Assembly: GCF_021545845.1 (NCBI RefSeq)
Contig: NZ_CP088923.1
Coordinates: 310,001-374,000 of the forward strand
Source of the DNA: Rhodanobacter thiooxydans
GTDB taxonomy: Bacteria; Pseudomonadota; Gammaproteobacteria; Xanthomonadales; Rhodanobacteraceae
Length of the DNA stretch: 64,000 nt
Reading direction: 5' to 3'
Position 1 is the stretch's first letter, and each line of letters begins with the position of its first letter. A program made the position numbers and the translations under genes. Under the pieces are notes generated by a model. That model ran no database searches. It was not told where the DNA came from and worked only from the letters and a program-made list of their open reading frames with translations. This document shows positions 18,174-27,225 of the stretch, piece by piece.

Positions 18174-19169
18174 TCAGTCCGCTTCCAATGTGTCATCCGT
18201 CGCCGCCGCCCGCGTGGCGTAGCGCCGCGCCACCACCGCGCACACGATCAGTTGCAGCTGGTGAAAGATCATCAGCGGCAGCACCAGCGCGCCGAGGCCG
18301 CCGAGCTGGCCGGCGAACAGGATCTTCGCCATCGGGATGCCGCTGGCCATGCTCTTCTTGGAGCCGCAGAACACGATGGCAATCTCGTCTTCGCGTGAAA
18401 AGCCGAGCCGGCGTGCGGCCCAGGTCAGCGTAGGCATCACCAGCGCCAGCAGCAGCGCGCACATCGCCAGGGTGGCGAGCAGGGCGGAGACCGGCGTGTC
18501 GCGCCACAGGCCGTCGACCACGGCGGCGCTGAACGCGGTGTAGACCACCAGCAGGATCGTGCCCTGGTCGGTGTAGCCGAGCAGCGGCCGGTGGCGGTCG
18601 ACCCAGCCGCCGATCCGGCGCCGCGCGACATGGCCGAGCGCAAACGGCAACAGCAGTTGCAGCATGATGTCCAGCACGCCGCGCCATGAGGCGCCGCCGC
18701 CGTGGCTGGCCAGCAGCAGGCCGACCAGCAGCGGGGTCAGCACGATGCCGATCAGGTTCGACATCGACGCGCTGACCACCGCAGCGGAGACATTGCCGCC
18801 GGCGATCGAGGTGAACGCGATCGACGACTGCACCGTGGAAGGCAGCGTGCAGACGAACAGCACGCCGAGATACAGCTCCGGCGTCAGCAGCGCGTGGCCG
18901 AGCGGTCGCAGCGCCAGCCCGAGCAGCGGAAACAGCACGAAGGTGCTGGCGAACACGGTCAGGTGCAGCCGCCAGTGGGTCAGCCCCTGCACGATCGCCG
19001 CGCGCGGCAGCTTGGCGCCGTGCAGAAAAAACAGCAGTGCGATCGCCGCGTCGGTGATCCCGTCGAGCACCCGTGCGGTGCCACCGCGGCAGGGCAGCAG
19101 CGTGGCCAGCAGCACGGTGGCGAGCAGGGCGAGGGTGAAGTTGTCCGGACGAAAGCGACGCAGCGACAT
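18174..19169 (-). CDS. Bile acid:sodium symporter family transporter (YfeH-like)
   Basis: 331 aa with about ten hydrophobic helices, fitting the SBF-like family. Characteristic stretches are LLFFLHGAKLPRAAI, TLPSTVQSSIAFTSIAGGN and VFCGSKKSMASGIPMAKI, the last two corresponding to the broken-helix ion and substrate site. Substrates of this branch are not established; several members are annotated as sodium-dependent anion or arsenite-like transporters. It lies nine bases downstream of the DedA gene on the same strand, so the two are probably co-transcribed. Confidence 0.85.
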   Translation of the reverse strand: MSLRRFRPDNFTLALLATVLLATLLPCRGGTARVLDGITDAAIALLFFLHGAKLPRAAIVQGLTHWRLHLTVFASTFVLFPLLGLALRPLGHALLTPELYLGVLFVCTLPSTVQSSIAFTSIAGGNVSAAVVSASMSNLIGIVLTPLLVGLLLASHGGGASWRGVLDIMLQLLLPFALGHVARRRIGGWVDRHRPLLGYTDQGTILLVVYTAFSAAVVDGLWRDTPVSALLATLAMCALLLALVMPTLTWAARRLGFSREDEIAIVFCGSKKSMASGIPMAKILFAGQLGGLGALVLPLMIFHQLQLIVCAVVARRYATRAAATDDTLEAD

Positions 19170-19178
19170 GCGGCCAGC

Positions 19179-19799
19179 TCAATCCAGCCCGCAACGCGTG
19201 CGGCGCCGGTGCCTCCACCACAGCACCAGCACGGTCAGCAGCAGGATTCCCCCCAGCACCCACAGGCTGCTCTGGCCGCGGTGGATCCATTTCACCAGCC
19301 ACTCGTGGTTGTCGGCGCCGAAGTAGCCCAGGTAGACCCAGATCGGCACGCTGATCAGCGCGGCCATGGTGTCGATCAGCAGGAAGCGCAGGAACGACAC
19401 CCGGTGGGTGGTGCCGGCGGTGAGGTAGACGGTGGTGCGCATGCCGGGCAGGAAGCGGGCCAGGAACAGCAGCCGGTTGCCGTATTGGTCGAACTTCTCC
19501 TGCACCTTGACGTAGCGCGCCGGGGTCAGCACGCGCGCCACGAAGCGCCATTGCAGCATGCGCGCGCCGTAGTGGTGGCCGAGCAGGAAGATGGCGCAGT
19601 CGCCCAGCAGCACGCCGGACATCGCCAGCGCGAACATCGTATGCACGTTGGCGTAGCCGAGCCCGGCGATCACGCCGCCGGCGACCAGGGTGACGTCTTC
19701 CGGCAGCGGCAGGCCGGCGCCGCAGATCATCAGCGCGATGAACACGGCCACGTAGCCGTTCTCGGCGAAGATCGTCACCAGTTGCTGCAGCAGGTCCAT
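19179..19799 (-). CDS. DedA family membrane protein
   Basis: 206 aa membrane protein of the DedA/VTT superfamily. It shows the expected N-terminal ENGYVAVFIALMICGAGLPLPEDVTLVAGG re-entrant region (described in pieces: the acidic PEDV follows the hydrophobic loop), LGDCAIFLLGHHYG, and the conserved FLARFLPGMRTTVYLTAG with its basic residues. DedA proteins move undecaprenyl phosphate or phosphatidylethanolamine across the inner membrane and affect envelope integrity. The start was placed at MDLLQQLV with an AAGGA ribosome binding site. It sits downstream of dnaG where rpoD is often found. Confidence 0.88.
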   Translation of the reverse strand: MDLLQQLVTIFAENGYVAVFIALMICGAGLPLPEDVTLVAGGVIAGLGYANVHTMFALAMSGVLLGDCAIFLLGHHYGARMLQWRFVARVLTPARYVKVQEKFDQYGNRLLFLARFLPGMRTTVYLTAGTTHRVSFLRFLLIDTMAALISVPIWVYLGYFGADNHEWLVKWIHRGQSSLWVLGGILLLTVLVLWWRHRRRTRCGLD

Positions 19800-19917
19800 C
19801 AGTGTCCTTGTGCCCCCCGGTGCGGGCCCTGGCCGGCCGCAGCCGGGCATGATCCCACAGTCGGGTGGAGTCCGGCGGCCGCTGCGGCAAGGGTGGACTG
19901 GTGGCAGCTCATCGTGG

Positions 19918-21711
19918 TCAGGCCGAGGTCACCGGCGGACGCACGCGGGCGGCCAGCAGTTCGCGCAGTTCGGCCTTCTCGGCGGGGTCGAGCGTACTCT
20001 CGCGGCTCTTCGCGGTGAGCGCGTCGCGACGCTGGGTCGCAGCCTGGTCTTCCATCCGCGCCAGTGCGTCGAAGAACTCGCTGCGCTGCGCCTCGGGCTC
20101 GCCCACCGCCAGCGCCGCCATCAGCTTCTGCAGCGAAGGGTATTCCGGCCGCTCGGCGAAATGCTCCACCAGCATGGCGGAGTTGATGCCGGGCCGCGCG
20201 CGCGCGAGGTCGAGCAGCTCGGCCAGCAGCGCCACGCCGGGCTTGTCCAGGCGCAGGAAGCGGTAAGGCCGCTCCACCTGGTCGGCCATGCCCGGCTGCG
20301 CCAGTAGCAGCGAGATCGCGCTGCGCACCAGGCTGCGCTGCACCGCGGTGGGCCGCTGCACGGCGCGACGTGTGGCAGGGTCGGCCTGCAGTACCGCGCG
20401 GGCGCCGCTGCGCTTCTCCAGCTCCTGTGCCATCAGGTCGCGGAAGGCGCCGTCGGGCAGGCGGGCGATCAGCGGGCGGGCGCGCTCGGCGAGGCGGGCG
20501 CGGCCGTCGAGGCTGGCCATGTCGACGTCGCGCGCCAGTTCGTTGAAGAAATAGTCCGACAGCGGCATTGCTTCCCGGATGCGCTTTTCGAAACCCTCCT
20601 TGCCTTCCTTGCGCACCAGCGTGTCCGGGTCCTCGCCGTCGGGCAGGAACAGGAAGTACGCCTGGCGCCCGTCGCGCAGCCGCGGCAGCGCCGCTTCCAG
20701 CGCCTTCCACGCCGCGGCGCGGCCGGCGCGGTCACCGTCGAAACAGAACACCACGTCGGGTGCGGCGCGGAACAGCACCTCGGTGTGTTCCGGCGTGGTC
20801 GCCGTGCCCAGCGTGGCCACCGCGACCGGCAGGCCCGCCTGGTGCAGCGCGATCACGTCCATGTAGCCCTCCACCACCACGATGCGCTCAAGCTTGGGGT
20901 TGGCCTGCTTCACCTGCCACAGCGCGAACAGCTCGCGGCCCTTGTGGAACAGCGGAGTCTCGGGGGAGTTGAGGTACTTGGGGGATGAGCTTTGTTGAGA
21001 AGTGCGGGCGGGGATGCCTGCTTCTTGATCTTCGCGCGCAGGAGGTGCGCTGGAAATGATGCGACCGCCGAACGCGATCACGCGGCCGCGGCGGTCGAGG
21101 ATCGGGAACATCAGCCGCTCGCGGAAACGGTCGTACTTGCTGCCGCGCTCGCTCGACGCGACCATGCCTGCCTCGTTGAGCAGTTCCATCCGCCGCGGCG
21201 TGTTGCCCAGCGCCTTGATCACGCCATCGTAGCCGGCCGGCGCCCAGCCGAGGCGGAAGCGTTTGATCGTCTCCGCGTCCAGGCCGCGTTTCCTGCAATA
21301 CGCCTGGGCATCGGCGCTGCGCGGCAGCTCGCCCTCGTACCAGGCCGTGGCGGCATCGAGCAGCGCGTACAGGTCGGTCTTGTCCTCGCGCGGGCGCTCG
21401 TCGCGGCCGCCTTCGCGCGGCACCGTCAGGCCTACCGACTGCGCCAGCTCCTCGACGGCGTCGGGAAACTCCAGCCGCTCGTAGTCCATCAGGAACTTCA
21501 CCGCGCTGCCGTGCGCGCCGCAGCCGAAGCAATGGAAGAACTGCTTGGCCGGGCTCACGTAGAACGAGGGCGTGCGCTCGTTGTGGAACGGGCAGCAGGC
21601 GGTCCACTCGCGCCCGGCCTTCTTCAGCGGCACGCGCCGCTCGATCACGTCGACGATGTCGACGCGGGCGAGCAGTTCGTCGATGAAGCTGTCGGGGATC
21701 AGGCCGCGCAT
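19918..21711 (-). CDS. dnaG: DNA primase
   Basis: Makes RNA primers at the replication fork. 597 aa. The N-terminal CHC2 zinc finger is visible as CPFHNERTPSFY and FFHCFGCGAHG, the catalytic TOPRIM region as VVVEGYMDVIAL and CFDGDRAGRAA, and the C-terminal helicase-binding domain occupies the last 150 residues. A short insertion-like segment, EDQEAGIPARTSQQSSS, lies after FGGRIISSA in the middle of the RNA polymerase domain. dnaG belongs to the rpsU-dnaG macromolecular synthesis cluster on this strand; rpoD is not next to it here. Confidence 0.96.
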   Translation of the reverse strand: MRGLIPDSFIDELLARVDIVDVIERRVPLKKAGREWTACCPFHNERTPSFYVSPAKQFFHCFGCGAHGSAVKFLMDYERLEFPDAVEELAQSVGLTVPREGGRDERPREDKTDLYALLDAATAWYEGELPRSADAQAYCRKRGLDAETIKRFRLGWAPAGYDGVIKALGNTPRRMELLNEAGMVASSERGSKYDRFRERLMFPILDRRGRVIAFGGRIISSAPPAREDQEAGIPARTSQQSSSPKYLNSPETPLFHKGRELFALWQVKQANPKLERIVVVEGYMDVIALHQAGLPVAVATLGTATTPEHTEVLFRAAPDVVFCFDGDRAGRAAAWKALEAALPRLRDGRQAYFLFLPDGEDPDTLVRKEGKEGFEKRIREAMPLSDYFFNELARDVDMASLDGRARLAERARPLIARLPDGAFRDLMAQELEKRSGARAVLQADPATRRAVQRPTAVQRSLVRSAISLLLAQPGMADQVERPYRFLRLDKPGVALLAELLDLARARPGINSAMLVEHFAERPEYPSLQKLMAALAVGEPEAQRSEFFDALARMEDQAATQRRDALTAKSRESTLDPAEKAELRELLAARVRPPVTSA

Positions 21712-21845
21712 AGACCGCCTAGTCTAGTCGGTCGCCGCCGACGAGGCTTGGGCGGCTTGCGCTGACCTGGGGCGAAATGTCGCAGGGAGGACGGCGAGCT
21801 GCCGTCTCCAGGCCGTTCCCGTCCCGCCGCCGATCCGAAGCGTTG

Positions 21846-22016
21846 CTAGACCAGGCTGACCACGCCGATCACCGCCAGCACGGCCAGCAGGAACAGGATC
21901 AGGAAGCACACGAACAACACCTTGGCGATGGTGGCGGTGGCGCCGGAGAGACTGCCGAAGCCGAGCCAGCCGGCGACCAGCGAGACGATGGCGAAGATGA
22001 TGGCCCACTTCAGCAT
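21846..22016 (-). CDS. DUF1328 small membrane protein (YtjA-like, 56 aa)
   Basis: [20 protein letters not shown] followed by a second helix, [21 protein letters not shown], matches the two-helix DUF1328/YtjA family. A strong AGGAGAA ribosome binding site lies before the ATG, so longer in-frame extensions were rejected. Function is unknown; members are often induced under envelope or osmotic stress in other bacteria. It lies 134 bp upstream of dnaG on the same strand. Confidence 0.88.
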   Translation of the reverse strand: MLKWAIIFAIVSLVAGWLGFGSLSGATATIAKVLFVCFLILFLLAVLAVIGVVSLV

Positions 22017-22161
22017 GCGCTTCTCCTGCGGCGGCGCCCGCGGCACGGTGGGGTCGCCCGTTGCCCCGGTTGTAGCGGAGCTGGCGTGAATGCGATGCAT
22101 GGCGGCTTGCCGGTGCGCCGGCGGCGCGGCAAGCTTCCTGGCCCGCCCGGAGTGACGAACC

Positions 22162-22476
22162 ATGCTGATCAATGCAGTGATGATGCTCAGGCAACGCGCG
22201 ATCGTGCGCGCGTTCGAGCGGGCGGCCGCGACCACGGCGGCGACCGCCTGCACGGCGGGGCTGCTAGGGTTGAAGCCGGGCATGGCCTGGCATCGGCTGG
22301 TGAGCCTGGCGGTGCTGCGCTGTCCGGGCGAGGGCCGCTATTTCCTCGACATGGAGAACTGGCAGCGGCTGCGCCGGCGCCGCCAACGTATTGCGCTGGC
22401 CGTGATCACCGGCGTGCTGGTGCTGCTGGGGCTGCTGTTCCTGGCCGGCACGCTCAGCCGGCCAGGCGCGCCTTGA
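22162..22476 (+). CDS. Hypothetical membrane protein (104 aa)
   Basis: No family is recognised. The N-terminal half is Ala-rich with an [19 protein letters not shown] helix. A middle segment, [18 protein letters not shown], is strongly basic, and a single membrane helix, [20 protein letters not shown], ends the protein. GGAG precedes the ATG at nine bases. The last 23 bases overlap the convergent yqeY gene. The basic stretch before the helix suggests an N-in orientation. It is the only plus-strand ORF inside the dnaG cluster. Confidence 0.5.
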   Translation: MLINAVMMLRQRAIVRAFERAAATTAATACTAGLLGLKPGMAWHRLVSLAVLRCPGEGRYFLDMENWQRLRRRRQRIALAVITGVLVLLGLLFLAGTLSRPGAP

Positions 22477-22900
22477 TCCGCCCTGAGACCACGCCCATGT
22501 CGGCGCGACCGGCGGCCTTCTCCTTCACCGCGGCCACCACCTTGCCCATGTCGCGCGGCGAGCTGGCGCCGGTGGCGGCGATCGCGGCGGTGATCAGCGC
22601 GTCGATCTCCTCGTCGCCGAGCTTGGCCGGCAGGTAGCCCTCGATCACCACCATCTCGGCGCGCTCGACGTCGGCCAGGTCCTCGCGGCCGGCGGCGGCG
22701 TACTGGCTGACTGAATCCTTGCGCTGCTTCAGCATCTTCTCCAGCACGCTGAGCACCTGCGTGTCGTCCAGCTCGATCCGCTCGTCCACCTCGCGCTGCT
22801 TGATCGCTGCCAGCATCAGCCGGATCACGCCCAGCCGGTGCTTGTCGCCGCTGCGCATGGCGGTCTTCATGTCTTCGGTGATCTGCTGCTTGAGCGTCAT
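22454..22900 (-). CDS. GatB/YqeY domain-containing protein
   Basis: 148 aa, the full length of stand-alone YqeY proteins: MTLKQQITEDMKTAMRSGDK, then RLGVIRLMLAAIKQREVDER, and ending [14 protein letters not shown]. The domain resembles the tail of GatB, suggesting tRNA or amidotransferase interaction, but no activity is established. The rpsU-yqeY pairing is common in gammaproteobacteria. A hairpin lies between the two genes, so yqeY is probably expressed by partial read-through from rpsU. Confidence 0.92.
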   Translation of the reverse strand: MTLKQQITEDMKTAMRSGDKHRLGVIRLMLAAIKQREVDERIELDDTQVLSVLEKMLKQRKDSVSQYAAAGREDLADVERAEMVVIEGYLPAKLGDEEIDALITAAIAATGASSPRDMGKVVAAVKEKAAGRADMGVVSGRIKARLAG

Positions 22901-22947
22901 GGGCGGAACCTCGGAAGGTGGATGTAATGATTCTACGGAAACGACAA

Positions 22948-22978
22948 AGCCGGCGTTGTCCTGAGGACAACACCGGCT
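22948..22978 (-). terminator. Terminator or attenuator between rpsU and yqeY
   Basis: On the minus strand AGCCGGTGTTGTCC and GGACAACGCCGGCT form a 14-bp stem with one mismatch and a 3-base loop, followed by TTGTCGTTTCC. The U-run is imperfect, so partial termination between the abundant rpsU message and yqeY is more likely than a complete stop. Confidence 0.65.
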
Positions 22979-23090
22979 GAGGTCGAATCCGGAGTGCTTG
23001 CGGTGGCTGCGACTGGCCGCGCCAACCGTGTTTCCTGCATGCGCCGCGTGAGGACGCGGGCGGCTCGCCGACGGGCGAGCGGGCGGAAAC

Positions 23091-23306
23091 TCAGTACAGG
23101 CGGACCTTGCGCGAGACGTCGCGCGACAGTCGGCGCAGGTGGCGCTTCACCGCGGCGGCACGCTTGCGCTTGCGCTCCTGGGTCGGCTTTTCGTAGAACT
23201 CGCGCTTGCGCGTCTCAGCCAGCACGCCGGCCTTTTCGCAGGTACGCTTGAAACGACGCAGTGCGATCTCGAACGGCTCGTTCTCGCGAACTTTTACGTT
23301 GGGCAT
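23091..23306 (-). CDS. rpsU: 30S ribosomal protein S21
   Basis: 71 aa small-subunit protein needed for initiation on natural mRNAs. The sequence is classic: [42 protein letters not shown] and a very basic C-terminal tail, [16 protein letters not shown]. The gene heads the minus-strand macromolecular synthesis cluster and is divergent from tsaD, with 67 bp between the two starts, an arrangement widespread in proteobacteria. Confidence 0.98.
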   Translation of the reverse strand: MPNVKVRENEPFEIALRRFKRTCEKAGVLAETRKREFYEKPTQERKRKRAAAVKRHLRRLSRDVSRKVRLY

Positions 23307-23373
23307 GGAAACTCCGAGTGGTAATCTGCCCCGCTGACGGGGTTATTGGGTAGAGCGAGCCGCGAAGTATACC

Positions 23374-24423
23374 GTGGAAACAGGCAAATTTTCAAAGCCC
23401 GTGCTGGGCATCGAGACCTCCTGCGACGAGACCGGCGTGGCCCTGCTGCGCTGGGAGCCGGACGCGCCCGGCCGCGGCCTGCTGGCCCACACCCTGTACA
23501 GCCAGATCAAGCTGCACGCCGACTACGGCGGGGTGGTGCCGGAACTGGCCAGCCGCGACCACGTGCGCAAGCTGCTGCCGCTGATCCGCGAGGCGCTGGC
23601 CCAGGCCGGGCTGGGCGTGCGCGACCTGGGCGGGGTGGCCTATACCGCCGGCCCGGGCCTGGTCGGCGCCCTGCTGGTGGGCGCTTCGGCCGGGCGCGCG
23701 CTGGCCTGGGCGCTGGGCGTGCCGGCGATCGGGGTGCACCACATGGAAGGCCACCTGCTGGCGCCGCTGCTGGAGGCCGATCCGCCGCAGCCGCCGTTCG
23801 TGGCCCTGCTGGTTTCCGGCGGCCATTCGATGCTGGTCGAGGTCGAGGCCATTGGTCGCTACACGATCCTGGGCGACACCCTGGACGACGCCGCCGGCGA
23901 GGCCTTCGACAAGACCGCCAAGCTGATGGGCCTGCCGTATCCGGGCGGTCCGGCGCTGGCGAAGCTGGCGACGCAGGGCACGGCCGGCGCGTTCCGCTTT
24001 TCCCGCCCGATGACCGACCGGCCGGGGCTGGATTTCAGCTTCTCCGGGCTGAAGACCCAGGTGTTGCTGGCCTGGCAGCAGTCTGACCAGTCCGAGCAGA
24101 CCCGCGCCGACATCGCCCGCGCGTTCGAGGAAGCGATCGTCGACACGCTGGTCATCAAGTGCCGCCGCGCGCTTGCGGCCACCGGCGCGCAGCGGCTGGT
24201 GATCGCTGGCGGCGTGGGTGCGAACCGCCACCTGCGCAGCGAGCTGGCCAAGGCTGGCGAAAAGGATGGTTTCCGGGTGTACTTCCCGCGGCTGGACTTC
24301 TGCACCGACAACGGCGCGATGATCGCGCTCGCCGGCGCGATCCGCCTGGCCGGCGGCCAGCATCAGGACGAAACCGTGCAGGTGCGCCCGCGCTGGGATC
24401 TGCAGACTTTGCCGGCAGCCTGA
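23374..24423 (+). CDS. tsaD: tRNA N6-adenosine threonylcarbamoyltransferase
   Basis: Transfers the threonylcarbamoyl group to A37 of ANN-decoding tRNAs, with TsaB and TsaE. 349 aa. [16 protein letters not shown] opens the ASKHA fold, [14 protein letters not shown] supplies the metal-binding Hxxx[13 protein letters not shown] the nucleotide loop and [14 protein letters not shown] the second phosphate motif; a late Asp in [13 protein letters not shown] completes the metal site. The start is GTG. Divergent from rpsU. Confidence 0.97.
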   Translation: METGKFSKPVLGIETSCDETGVALLRWEPDAPGRGLLAHTLYSQIKLHADYGGVVPELASRDHVRKLLPLIREALAQAGLGVRDLGGVAYTAGPGLVGALLVGASAGRALAWALGVPAIGVHHMEGHLLAPLLEADPPQPPFVALLVSGGHSMLVEVEAIGRYTILGDTLDDAAGEAFDKTAKLMGLPYPGGPALAKLATQGTAGAFRFSRPMTDRPGLDFSFSGLKTQVLLAWQQSDQSEQTRADIARAFEEAIVDTLVIKCRRALAATGAQRLVIAGGVGANRHLRSELAKAGEKDGFRVYFPRLDFCTDNGAMIALAGAIRLAGGQHQDETVQVRPRWDLQTLPAA

Positions 24424-24446
24424 GCGACAGGCACGACCTTGTGTTG

Positions 24447-24544
24447 GGGAGCCCGCTCGCGGGCGATGCTTTCGCTTTTTCGAATCCCGAATCCCCAATC
24501 CCGAATCCCGGACTTCAAAGCATCGCCCGCCAGCGGGCTCCTAC
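24447..24544. repeat. GGAGCCCGCT-type palindromic repeat with GATTCGGG-type loop (copy 1)
   Basis: The left arm GGAGCCCGCTCGCGGGCGAT and the right arm ATCGCCCGCCAGCGGGCTCC are inverted copies. The loop contains CGAATCCCGAATCCCC-type heptamer repeats. It lies between tsaD and the convergent rluF gene. Related copies occur at 38.9, 43.0, 48.0 and 50.7 kb. Confidence 0.85.
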
Positions 24545-24559
24545 GAGTGCAGGTGGGGG

Positions 24560-25279
24560 TCACCACTGCATGCGGCCGGGCAGCAGGCCCTTCAGCTCCG
24601 CCTCGGTGAGGTTGCGCCACTGGCCCGGCTTGAGATGGCCCAGCTTCACGTTGTCGATACGCACGCGGCGCAGCTGCGTGACGCGATAGCCGAACGCGGC
24701 CGCCATCAGCCGGATCTGCCGGTTCAGGCCCTGGGTCAGCACGATCGAGAAACCGAACTTCGCGATGCGGCGGGTGCGGCAGGGCCGGGTCATCTGGCCA
24801 TGGATGCGCACGCCTTTCGCCATGCCGGCGAGAAACTCGTCGGTCACCGCCTTGTTCACCGCCACCAGGTACTCCTTCTCGTGGTGGTTCTCGGCGCGCA
24901 GGATCTCGTTGACGATGTCGCCGTTGCTAGTGAGCAGGATCAGCCCCTCGGAATCCTTGTCCAGCCGGCCGATCGGGAAGATCCGCTGCGGGTGGTCGAC
25001 GAAGTCCACGATGTTGCCGGCCACCGCCTGGTCGGTGGTGCAGGTGACGCCCACCGGCTTGTTCAGTGCGATGTAGACCGCCTTCTTCGCCGCCGGCGTG
25101 GCGGCCAGGATGCGCGCCTTGACGATTTCGCCGTCCACCCGCACCTCGTCGCCTTCCAGCGCCTTGGCCCCGGTCGAGACCACTTCGCCATTGATGGTCA
25201 CGCGCCCGGCCGCCAGCCACTCGTCCGCCTCGCGACGCGAGCACAGGCCGGCTTCGCTGATGTACTTGTTGACGCGCAT
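24560..25279 (-). CDS. rluF: 23S rRNA pseudouridine(2604) synthase
   Basis: RsuA/RluB-family pseudouridine synthase of 239 aa. An N-terminal S4 RNA-binding domain (RVNKYISEAGLCSRREADEW, GRVTING) is followed by the catalytic motif IFPIGRLDKDSEGLILLTSNG with the nucleophilic Asp in GRLDKDS, then ENHHEKEYLV, which is the RluF-type sequence, and LTQGLNRQIRLM. The start MRVNKYI was chosen because upstream residues come from repeat sequence. It modifies a base near the peptidyl-transferase centre. Confidence 0.88.
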   Translation of the reverse strand: MRVNKYISEAGLCSRREADEWLAAGRVTINGEVVSTGAKALEGDEVRVDGEIVKARILAATPAAKKAVYIALNKPVGVTCTTDQAVAGNIVDFVDHPQRIFPIGRLDKDSEGLILLTSNGDIVNEILRAENHHEKEYLVAVNKAVTDEFLAGMAKGVRIHGQMTRPCRTRRIAKFGFSIVLTQGLNRQIRLMAAAFGYRVTQLRRVRIDNVKLGHLKPGQWRNLTEAELKGLLPGRMQW

Positions 25280-25283
25280 GGGA

Positions 25284-25386
25284 TTAGAACCGGGATTGGG
25301 GATTCGGGATTGGGGATTCGGCAAGGCGCATTCCCGCGGGCTTGTGGCTTCTGCGAATCCCCAATCCCGAATCCCGAATCCCGGCC
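25284..25386. repeat. Inverted GATTCGGG-array repeat between rluF and yadH
   Basis: GGATTGGGGATTCGGGATT-type units (25289-25319) face CGAATCCCCAATCCCGAATC units (25355-25383), making a long imperfect hairpin. The same heptamer units fill the loops of the GTAGGAGC repeats, but here the GTAGGAGC arms are missing. It reaches into the sequence just before the rluF start codon. Confidence 0.7.
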
Positions 25387-25387
25387 T

Positions 25388-26170
25388 TCAAGACCTCAGC
25401 CCCACGCCGCGCTTGAGCAGCTGCAGTGCGAACACGCTGAGCACCGCCACGAAGCCCAGCATCACCACGAAGGCCCAGCCCACGTGCACGTCGCTGATGC
25501 CGAGCACGCCGTAGCGGAATGCGTTGACCATGTACAGGATCGGGTTGGCGCGCGAGATCGCCTGCCACGGTTCGCCCAGCATGTTGATCGAGTAGAACAC
25601 GCCGCCGAGGTAGGTCAGCGGAGTGAGGATGAAGGTGGGCACCAGCGCGATGTCGTCGAATTTCTTCGCGTACACCGCGTTGACGAAGCCGGCCAGGGAG
25701 AAGATGGTGGCGCCCAGCAGCACCGAGGTGAAGGTGATCAGCGGGTGCATCACGTGCAGGTCAGTGAAGAACAGTGCGATCAGCAGCACCAGTACGCCGA
25801 CCACCAGGCCGCGCACCACCGCGCCGGCGACATAGCCGGTCAGGATCACCCAGTTCGGCATCGGCGACACCAGCATCTCCTCCACCGCGCGGCTGAACTT
25901 GGCGCCGAAGAACGAGCTGGAGATGTTGCCGTAGCTGTTGGTGATGATGCTCATCATCACCAGCCCGGGCACGATGTACTGCATGTAGCTGAAGCCGCCC
26001 TCGACGCTGCCGATGCGGCTGCCGATCAGCTTGCCGAAGATCACGAAGTACAGCGTCATGGTGATCGCCGGCGGGATCAGCGTCTGCGTCCAGATGCGCA
26101 TGATGCGCACGATTTCGCGGCGCAGGATGGTGTTCAGTGCAACCAGGTTGGCGGCGGCGTTGCGGCTCAT
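25388..26170 (-). CDS. yadH: ABC-2 type transporter permease (YadH-like)
   Basis: Membrane subunit of a YadGH-type ABC exporter, 260 aa with six predicted helices. Typical motifs are RREIVRIMRIWTQTLIPPAI near the N-terminus, GGFSYMQYIVPGLVMMSII, NPILYMVNAFRYGVLGIS near the end, and the cytosolic coupling stretch EEMLVSPMPN. It overlaps the 3' end of the ATPase gene by four bases (ATGA), so the pair is translationally coupled. Substrate unknown. Confidence 0.93.
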   Translation of the reverse strand: MSRNAAANLVALNTILRREIVRIMRIWTQTLIPPAITMTLYFVIFGKLIGSRIGSVEGGFSYMQYIVPGLVMMSIITNSYGNISSSFFGAKFSRAVEEMLVSPMPNWVILTGYVAGAVVRGLVVGVLVLLIALFFTDLHVMHPLITFTSVLLGATIFSLAGFVNAVYAKKFDDIALVPTFILTPLTYLGGVFYSINMLGEPWQAISRANPILYMVNAFRYGVLGISDVHVGWAFVVMLGFVAVLSVFALQLLKRGVGLRS

Positions 26171-27132
26171 GCAGCGCGCTCCCGATCCGGCGCGTGCCGG
26201 CCGCTCTCCACCAGCCGCACGAACAGTTCCTCCAGCCGGTTGGTCTTGTTGCGCATCGAGGTCACCGTGATGCCGTGCGCGGACAGCGTGGCGAACAGCG
26301 AGTTGAGGTCGTGCGAGCGGGCCATCTCGGCTTCCAGCGTGTGGTCGTCGCGGCGGCGCAGGGTGACGTGGGGGATGCTTGGCAGCGCGGCCGGGATGGC
26401 GGCCACGTCGAGCACGAAGGTCTCCACGTCCAGCGTCGCCAGCAGGCGCTTCATGCTGGTGTTCTCGATGATGCGGCCGTGGTCGATGATCGCGATGTTG
26501 CGGCACAGCGACTCGGCTTCCTCCAGATAGTGTGTGGTCAGAATCACCGTGGTGCCGGCCGCGTTGATACCGCTGATGAACTGCCACATCGAGCGGCGGA
26601 TCTCGATGTCCACACCCGCGGTAGGCTCGTCGAGGATCAGCAACCGGGGCTCGTTCATCATCGCGCGGGCGATCATCAGGCGCCGCTTCATGCCGCCGGA
26701 AAGCATGCGCGCCTGGTCGTGCGCCTTGTCCCACAGGCGCAGCTCCTTCAGGTACTTCTCCGCGCGCTCGGCGGCGATCTTCCGCGGAATGCCGTAGAAG
26801 CCCGCCTCGTTCACGCAAATGTCGAACGACTTCTCGAACTGGTTGAAGTTGATCTCCTGCGGCACCAGGCCGATCAACTTCATTGCCTCGCTGCGCTGCT
26901 TGTTGACCGATACGCCGAACACCCGGGCGTCGCCGGAGGTGGAGTTCACCAGCGAGGACAGGATGCCGATCAGGGTGGACTTGCCGGCGCCGTTCGGGCC
27001 GAGCAGGGCGAAGAAGTCGCCGGGCTGCACGGTGAGGCTGATGCCCTTCAGGGCCTCGACGCCGTTGCCGTAGGTTTTGCGCAGGTTGTCGACGGCGAGC
27101 GCCGGGACCGTATCGGGAAGCTGCGGGGACAT
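26167..27132 (-). CDS. yadG: ABC transporter ATP-binding protein (YadG-like)
   Basis: 321 aa ATPase partner of the downstream permease. Walker A GPNGAGKST, Q-loop VPQEINF, signature LSGGMKRRLMIAR, Walker B LLILDEPTAGVD and the switch His in LTTHYLEEAE are all present. A C-terminal extension of about 90 residues after the nucleotide domain is usual for YadG. The start was set at MSPQLPD, three codons into the longest ORF. Confidence 0.93.
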   Translation of the reverse strand: MSPQLPDTVPALAVDNLRKTYGNGVEALKGISLTVQPGDFFALLGPNGAGKSTLIGILSSLVNSTSGDARVFGVSVNKQRSEAMKLIGLVPQEINFNQFEKSFDICVNEAGFYGIPRKIAAERAEKYLKELRLWDKAHDQARMLSGGMKRRLMIARAMMNEPRLLILDEPTAGVDIEIRRSMWQFISGINAAGTTVILTTHYLEEAESLCRNIAIIDHGRIIENTSMKRLLATLDVETFVLDVAAIPAALPSIPHVTLRRRDDHTLEAEMARSHDLNSLFATLSAHGITVTSMRNKTNRLEELFVRLVESGRHAPDRERAA

Positions 27133-27225
27133 GGGCTGCACCGGAGGGGTTAACCCGTATTATAGCGGGCCACGCCCCGTCGTCCGGCCCTGCCGGATGG
27201 CACTCACCGTTTCCGGAAACGCTCC

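Noticed and set aside
22017..22283. N-terminal extension of the DUF1328 protein
   Set aside because: The 89 extra residues have no similarity, and a strong AGGAGAA site precedes the internal ATG at 22016.
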